NCBI GenBank assembly: GCA_025925615.1
Contig: JAICLN010000154.1
Coordinates: 1 to 9,209 of the forward strand
Length of the DNA stretch: 9,209 nt
Reading direction: 5' to 3'
Source: Actinomycetospora sp.
GTDB lineage: Bacteria > Actinomycetota > Actinomycetes > Mycobacteriales > Pseudonocardiaceae
The stretch's first letter is position 1. Each line of letters starts with the position of its first letter. Positions 5,935 through 9,209 of this stretch are shown in pieces. A program made the position numbers and the translations under genes. The notes below the pieces were generated by a model. The model saw nothing but the letters and a program-made list of their open reading frames with translations, was not told the DNA's origin and ran no database searches.

Positions 5935-6750
5935 TCAGCGCCCGAGCGGGTGCTCCGAGAGGAAGTCGGCGACGAGTTTGGTGAACTCGTCGACGCGCTC
6001 GACGTGCATCCCGTGGCTCGAGCCGGGCCCGGTGATGAGCTCGAAGCGTGCGCCCGGGATCGCGTCGGCGACCTTCTTCGCCTGCCACGGCGGCGTCAGG
6101 AGGTCCTGCTCCCCGACGACGACGAGGGTGGGCGCGGTGATCCCGGGCAGCCGGTCGAGCGTGTCGTGGGCCAGGTCGGCGTCCCACTGCTCGACGGTCA
6201 CCTGCATCTGGGCCTCGTTCTGCGGGAACGCCGGCAGCATCGGCTCGAGCATCGACGCGAAGTCCGGGTGGTCCAGCAGCTGCGGGGAGAAGGCGAGGCC
6301 GGAGACGGCGAGCGCCGAGTCCATGTCGCGCAGCACGTAGGGCAGGCGGAACGCGGACAGGATCGAGCGCTGGAACCCGTCGCAGCGGCCCCAGGTCCCG
6401 AACATGACCGTGGCGGCGACCTGGTCGGGATGGGCCAGCGCGAGCTCCTGCGCGACTGCCGAGCCCAGCGACCAGCCGAGCACGTGCGCGCGCGGGATCT
6501 CGAGGGCCTCGAGCAGCGCCGAGGCGTCCTCGGCCATCGAGGCCACGCTGATCGGCCCGACGCCGCGGTCGCTGCCGCCGAGGCCGCGGTTGTCCATCGC
6601 GATGACCTGGTGGGTCTGCGCGAGGCGGGCGATCACCTCGCCCCACAGCGCGATCGCCCCGGAGGTTCCCATGATCAGCAGCAGTGGTTCGCCACTGCCG
6701 GTGATCTCGTAGTTCAGGTCGACGCCGGTCCGGACGGTGGTACGGGGCAT
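5935..6750 (-). CDS. Alpha/beta-hydrolase fold esterase-like protein
   Basis: A 271-residue alpha/beta hydrolase, cytoplasmic and without a signal peptide. The nucleophile elbow GWSLGS gives Ser94, GEQD gives the acid Asp216 and GSSHGM gives His246, completing a catalytic triad in normal spacing. The segment LLLIMGTSG (23-31) supplies the oxyanion-hole region, and AMDNRGLGGSD (51-61) is the typical strand-turn before the elbow. Length and order are normal for this family. The ATG at 6750 has AGGAGG at 6759-6764 with 8-nt spacing. It lies 47 nt downstream of the BVMO stop on the same strand, so the two probably form an operon; hydrolysis of the BVMO's ester or lactone product is the obvious inference. 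Sequence alone cannot exclude other substrates such as lactones, enol esters or haloalkanes. Confidence 0.9.
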   Translation of the reverse strand: MPRTTVRTGVDLNYEITGSGEPLLLIMGTSGAIALWGEVIARLAQTHQVIAMDNRGLGGSDRGVGPISVASMAEDASALLEALEIPRAHVLGWSLGSAVAQELALAHPDQVAATVMFGTWGRCDGFQRSILSAFRLPYVLRDMDSALAVSGLAFSPQLLDHPDFASMLEPMLPAFPQNEAQMQVTVEQWDADLAHDTLDRLPGITAPTLVVVGEQDLLTPPWQAKKVADAIPGARFELITGPGSSHGMHVERVDEFTKLVADFLSEHPLGR

Positions 6751-6776
6751 GCGGTGCTCCTCCTCGCGGATGGGGG

Positions 6777-6812
6777 TGGTCAGCGGTACTGCAGTGGTCA
6801 GCGGTACTGCAG
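6777..6812. repeat. 18-bp perfect tandem duplication across the BVMO stop
   Basis: Two identical head-to-tail copies of TGGTCAGCGGTACTGCAG, at 6777-6794 and 6795-6812. The right copy contains the last codons and the TGA of the BVMO gene; the left copy repeats them in frame just beyond the stop. The minus strand therefore reads LQYR-stop-PLQYR-stop. Confidence 0.97.
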
Positions 6813-8300
6813 GCCGTCGTCGAGGTCGGCTGCCGGGAGCGCGACGCGGTCGTGGTCGTGCTCGTGCATGTGGGTCCACGGCTCCCGGTCGCCCTGCTTG
6901 AACATCTTGTCCTGGGAGCGCATGACGTAGCCGGGGTTGAAGTTGTCCGGGCTGCTCCACGGCAGCAGCGGCATGTCCTCGTCGCCGGGCCGCAGCGTCG
7001 GGACGACCGTCGACGCGCCCCGCTCGGCCAGTTGCTGGAAGATCCGCCCGATCACGTCGTTGACCAGGTCGATGCGCAGCGTCCAGCTGTGCCGGAAATA
7101 GCCGAAGGCGTAGGCCATGTTCGGGACACCCGAGATCATCATGCCGTGCCACGTGACCCGACGGGAGAAGTCGACCGGCTCGCCGTCGACGGTGAACGGG
7201 ATGTCGCCGAACACCGCCAGGTTGAAGCCCGTCGCGGTGACGACGAGGTCCGCCTCGATGACCTCGCCCGACGAGAGCTGCACGCCCTTCTCGGTGAACT
7301 CCTCGATCTTGTCGGTGGCGACCGAGACCTTCCCCTCGCGCATGCGCTCGAAGAAGTCACCGTCCGGCACGAACGCGATCCGCTGCTGCCACGGTCGGTA
7401 CGCCGGCGTGAAGTGCTTGTCGACGTCGGTGCCCTCGGGCAGCAGCGGCCGGATGGTCTCGACGAGGAACTCGTGGAGCTGGTCCGGGTCGTCACGCCCC
7501 GTCGTCGCCAGCCAGTCGAGCTGCTGGACGTAGGTGCGGCGGAGGATCTCGTGGGTCCACTCCGCCGGCAGGTCCAGCGGCTCCAGCATCGTCGCGAGGT
7601 CGTGCACCGTCGGCGCCGGGAACCAGTAGGACGGCGAGCGCTGCAGCATCGTCACGTGCGCGGCGGTCCTCGCCACCGCGGGCACCACGGTCGCGGCGGT
7701 CGCCCCGGACCCGATGACGAGCACCCGCTTGTCGGCGTAGTCCAGGTCCTCGGGCCAGGTCTGGGGGTGCACGATCGTGCCCTCGAACCGCTCGATGCCC
7801 GGCCAGGAGGGGATGTAGGGCTCGTCGTGGTTGTAGTAGCCCTGACACATCCACAGGAACGACGCGGTGACCCGCAGCTGCTCGCCGGTGTCGGTGCGGG
7901 TGACCTCGGCGGTCCACCGGGCGTCGTCGGACGACCAGTGCAGCCCCGTCACCTCGTGGTGGTAGCGGATGTGGTCGGCGAGGTGGTCCTCGTCGATCAG
8001 CTCCTGGAGGTACTGGCGGATCTTGCCGCCCTCGGCGATGGACGGGCCGCTCCACGGCCGGTCCCGGAAGCCGTAGGTGAACAGGTCGCTGTCCGAGCGG
8101 ATCCCGGGGAAGCGGTGCGTCCACCAGGTCCCGCCGTGGTTGTCCTGGGACTCGAGGATCGCGAAGCTGCGCTCGGGGAACTGCTCGCGCAACCGGTGCG
8201 CGGCGCCGATGCCGGACACCCCGGCCCCGACGATCAGCACGTCCACGTGGTCTCCGGCGTCGCTTCGCTGGTCCTGCTCGGCCGTGGCGGCAGCGGTCAT
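6798..8300 (-). CDS. EtaA-type Baeyer-Villiger / flavin monooxygenase
   Basis: FAD- and NADPH-dependent class B monooxygenase, 500 residues, expected to insert oxygen next to a carbonyl (ketone to ester or lactone) or oxidise S/N atoms, as EtaA does. FAD site GAGVSG (25-30); the type I BVMO signature GGTWWTHRFPGIRSD (56-70); the BVMO fingerprint FEGTIVHPQTWP (172-183, with F, G, H178, W182 and P in place); NADPH site GSGATA (197-202); and the ATG motif TATGFN (355-360). The GIRSDSDLFTYGF run resembles EtaA/MymA proteins more than cyclohexanone monooxygenases. The ATG at 8300 has GGGAGGA at 8306-8312 with 5-nt spacing; the frame is open upstream, but that part shows no homology and crosses the divergent promoter. 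It leads an operon with the hydrolase and is divergent from a GAF regulator. An 18-bp tandem copy duplicates its stop. Confidence 0.93.
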   Translation of the reverse strand: MTAAATAEQDQRSDAGDHVDVLIVGAGVSGIGAAHRLREQFPERSFAILESQDNHGGTWWTHRFPGIRSDSDLFTYGFRDRPWSGPSIAEGGKIRQYLQELIDEDHLADHIRYHHEVTGLHWSSDDARWTAEVTRTDTGEQLRVTASFLWMCQGYYNHDEPYIPSWPGIERFEGTIVHPQTWPEDLDYADKRVLVIGSGATAATVVPAVARTAAHVTMLQRSPSYWFPAPTVHDLATMLEPLDLPAEWTHEILRRTYVQQLDWLATTGRDDPDQLHEFLVETIRPLLPEGTDVDKHFTPAYRPWQQRIAFVPDGDFFERMREGKVSVATDKIEEFTEKGVQLSSGEVIEADLVVTATGFNLAVFGDIPFTVDGEPVDFSRRVTWHGMMISGVPNMAYAFGYFRHSWTLRIDLVNDVIGRIFQQLAERGASTVVPTLRPGDEDMPLLPWSSPDNFNPGYVMRSQDKMFKQGDREPWTHMHEHDHDRVALPAADLDDGLQYR

Positions 8301-8366
8301 GGCCGTCCTCCCGGGTCGACGGTGACGGGTTCGCCCCGACCGTAGGTCCGGGCCCGGCGAGACGGC

Positions 8367-8385
8367 GTGTCCGAACATCGGACAC
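8367..8385. promoter_or_regulatory. Operator-like dyad GTGTCCGA-ACA-TCGGACAC
   Basis: A perfect 8-bp inverted repeat with a 3-nt spacer. It is centred about 32 bp upstream of the possible minus-strand -10 at 8339-8344, so it would lie near -44 for the BVMO promoter, a usual place for activator binding. The divergent GAF regulator is the natural candidate to bind it. It could form a hairpin in RNA, but its place before both genes argues for a DNA site. Confidence 0.6.
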
Positions 8386-8416
8386 CTCGCGGACTTGACC
8401 GGCGTTCCAGACTGTG

Positions 8417-8429
8417 GTGTGTCGCACAC
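8417..8429. promoter_or_regulatory. Second short dyad GTGTG-TCG-CACAC
   Basis: A 5-bp inverted repeat with a 3-nt spacer, ending one base before the GGAGAGG ribosome binding site of the GAF regulator (8430-8436). The GTGT/ACAC ends are shared with the larger dyad at 8367-8385, so it may be a weaker autoregulatory site. It is short enough to be chance. Confidence 0.3.
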
Positions 8430-8444
8430 GGAGAGGTGTGGTGC

Positions 8445-9209
8445 ATGGGAGACGTGCTGGCTCGCCGCCGGCTGCTGACGTCCGCGCGCGCGGACCTGCT
8501 GGAGCGGCCCGACGTCGCGCTGCCCGGGATCCCCGGGCTCGTGGCCGCGTCGTGGCGGCGCAGCGTCGCGCACGGCGTCGACCCGGGCGTCGTCGCCAAC
8601 CGGTACCACCCGGACCTCGACGTCGAGTCCCGCCTGGTGCGCTGCGCGCGCCCGGTGATCGACCAGCTCGCCGAGCAGACCGCCGACGTCCCGGTCTGCG
8701 TGGTGCTCACCGACGACCAGGCGCGCCTGCTCGTCCGGCTGGACACCGCCCGGACGATCGGGCGTGCCGCGGACGGCAACAACTTCGCCGAGGGGTTCGG
8801 CTACGACGAGGGCGCGGTCGGCACCAACGCCGTCGGGACCGTCCTGGAGTCCGGCGGCTCGATGCACGTCGTGGGCGCCGAACACTTCGTCGAGGCGCTC
8901 CAGGAGTACGCGTGTGCGGGCGCGCCGGTGCGCGACCCGCTCACCGGGCGGATCGAGGGCGTCCTCGACGTCAGCTGCCGGGCCGAGCACTCCTCGCCGA
9001 TCCTGCACTCGCTGGTCCGCGCGGCAGCGGCCCGCATCCAGGACGCGCTGGTCAGCGACCGCGACGCGGGCTGGCAGGCGCTGCTCGACGTCTACACCCG
9101 GGTCGAGGCCCGCACCCGGCAGGCCGTGCTGGCGGTGGGCCGGCGCACCGTGCTGGCCAACACCGCGATGCAGACCCTGCTGGACCCGTCGGACCTCGCC
9201 GCGCTGCAG
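8445..9209 (+). CDS. AcoR/MimR-type GAF-domain transcriptional regulator, 3' end outside window
   Basis: N-terminal 255 residues of a cytoplasmic, signal-sensing transcription activator; no stop is reached. The start has the family's LVAASWRRSVAHGVDP (32-47). A GAF-type sensor domain spans about 70-205, with NNFAEGFGYDEGAVGTNAVG (112-131), ALQEYACAGAPVRDPLTGRI (151-170) and EGVLDVS (171-177), the pattern seen in regulators of acetoin, propane and ketone oxidation genes. It is followed by VLAVGRRTVLANTAMQTLLD (228-247), a PAS-like stretch common in this family. The AAA+ and Fis-type helix-turn-helix parts expected next are beyond the edge. The ATG has GGAGAGG at 8430-8436 with 8-nt spacing; an in-frame GTG at 8436 is less likely. 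It is divergent from the BVMO operon and probably activates it; the inducer is unknown. Confidence 0.9.
   Translation, partial: MGDVLARRRLLTSARADLLERPDVALPGIPGLVAASWRRSVAHGVDPGVVANRYHPDLDVESRLVRCARPVIDQLAEQTADVPVCVVLTDDQARLLVRLDTARTIGRAADGNNFAEGFGYDEGAVGTNAVGTVLESGGSMHVVGAEHFVEALQEYACAGAPVRDPLTGRIEGVLDVSCRAEHSSPILHSLVRAAAARIQDALVSDRDAGWQALLDVYTRVEARTRQAVLAVGRRTVLANTAMQTLLDPSDLAALQ

Larger units (their letters stand above)
8301..8444. promoter_or_regulatory. Divergent promoter region of the BVMO operon and the GAF regulator
   Basis: A 144-bp region between the two starts. On the plus strand TTGACC (8395-8400) resembles a -35 box, but the hexamer 17 nt on (TGTGTC) is a poor -10. On the minus strand TACGGT (8344-8339) fits the loose TANNNT -10 pattern, 38 nt before the BVMO ATG, without a good -35; that is what an activator-dependent promoter would look like. 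Two dyads lie between these, listed separately. Confidence 0.6.

Noticed and set aside
6751..7152. Upstream extension of the hydrolase frame
   Set aside because: It overlaps the end of the BVMO gene and precedes a typical hydrolase start with a strong ribosome binding site at 6759-6764.
6852..8345. A 497-codon open frame on the plus strand
   Set aside because: It lies opposite the BVMO gene; no motif is seen, and the long open frame is expected from GC-rich codon use.
8301..9008. Upstream extension of the BVMO frame on the minus strand
   Set aside because: The frame is open, but the extra residues have no homology pattern, would overlap the regulator gene and cross the promoter; the ATG at 8300 has a good ribosome binding site.
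1..9209. CRISPR array, tRNA, rRNA, toxin-antitoxin, retron or phage defence system
   Set aside because: No regularly spaced repeats, no cloverleaf or rRNA sequence, and no nuclease, reverse transcriptase or toxin-antitoxin pair was seen. The SNF2 helicase stands alone here, without defence-system partners in view.

Overview
The window is very GC-rich double-stranded bacterial DNA with GTG starts, strong G/C bias at third codon positions and a gene set (Hanks-type kinase with a C-terminal membrane anchor, F420-reductase-like protein, EtaA-like monooxygenase, GAF regulator) that points to a high-GC actinobacterium. A Pseudonocardiales-type host is my guess, not something the sequence proves. 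No tRNA, rRNA, CRISPR array, transposase or phage gene was seen.

Layout, left to right. (1) 1-1925, minus: a SNF2-family helicase whose C-terminal end lies outside the window. (2) 1926-2641: mostly non-coding. It holds a hairpin near the helicase start, a terminator-like hairpin at 2172-2191, the C-terminal remains of a SCO1/SenC-like copper-chaperone gene broken by two one-base frameshifts, and a 64-bp palindromic element resembling a REP or MITE. (3) 2642-2965, minus: a small antibiotic-biosynthesis-monooxygenase (ABM) fold protein. (4) 3189-3851, plus: an F420-reductase-like NADP-binding protein. (5) 3974-5622, plus: a two-gene operon of a membrane-anchored conserved protein and a transmembrane Ser/Thr kinase. 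They are coupled by a GTGA start/stop overlap and followed by a strong terminator hairpin. (6) 5683-8300, minus: an EtaA-type Baeyer-Villiger monooxygenase (BVMO) followed by an alpha/beta hydrolase, then a possible small ORF. (7) 8445-9209, plus and running off the end: an AcoR/MimR-type GAF regulator, divergent from the BVMO.

The most coherent functional unit is 5935-9209. A BVMO would convert a ketone to an ester, the hydrolase could cleave that ester, and the divergent GAF regulator probably controls the pair through the shared 144-bp intergenic region. That region carries a perfect 8+3+8 dyad. The substrate cannot be read from the sequence.

The most unusual points are: an 18-bp tandem duplication that doubles the last codons and stop of the BVMO gene; an Asn in place of the catalytic-loop Lys of the kinase; a helicase motif V-VI stretch that departs from the family pattern as I remember it; the decayed SCO gene ending close to the palindromic element; and the coupled membrane-protein/kinase pair. 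I see no convincing wholly new multi-gene system.
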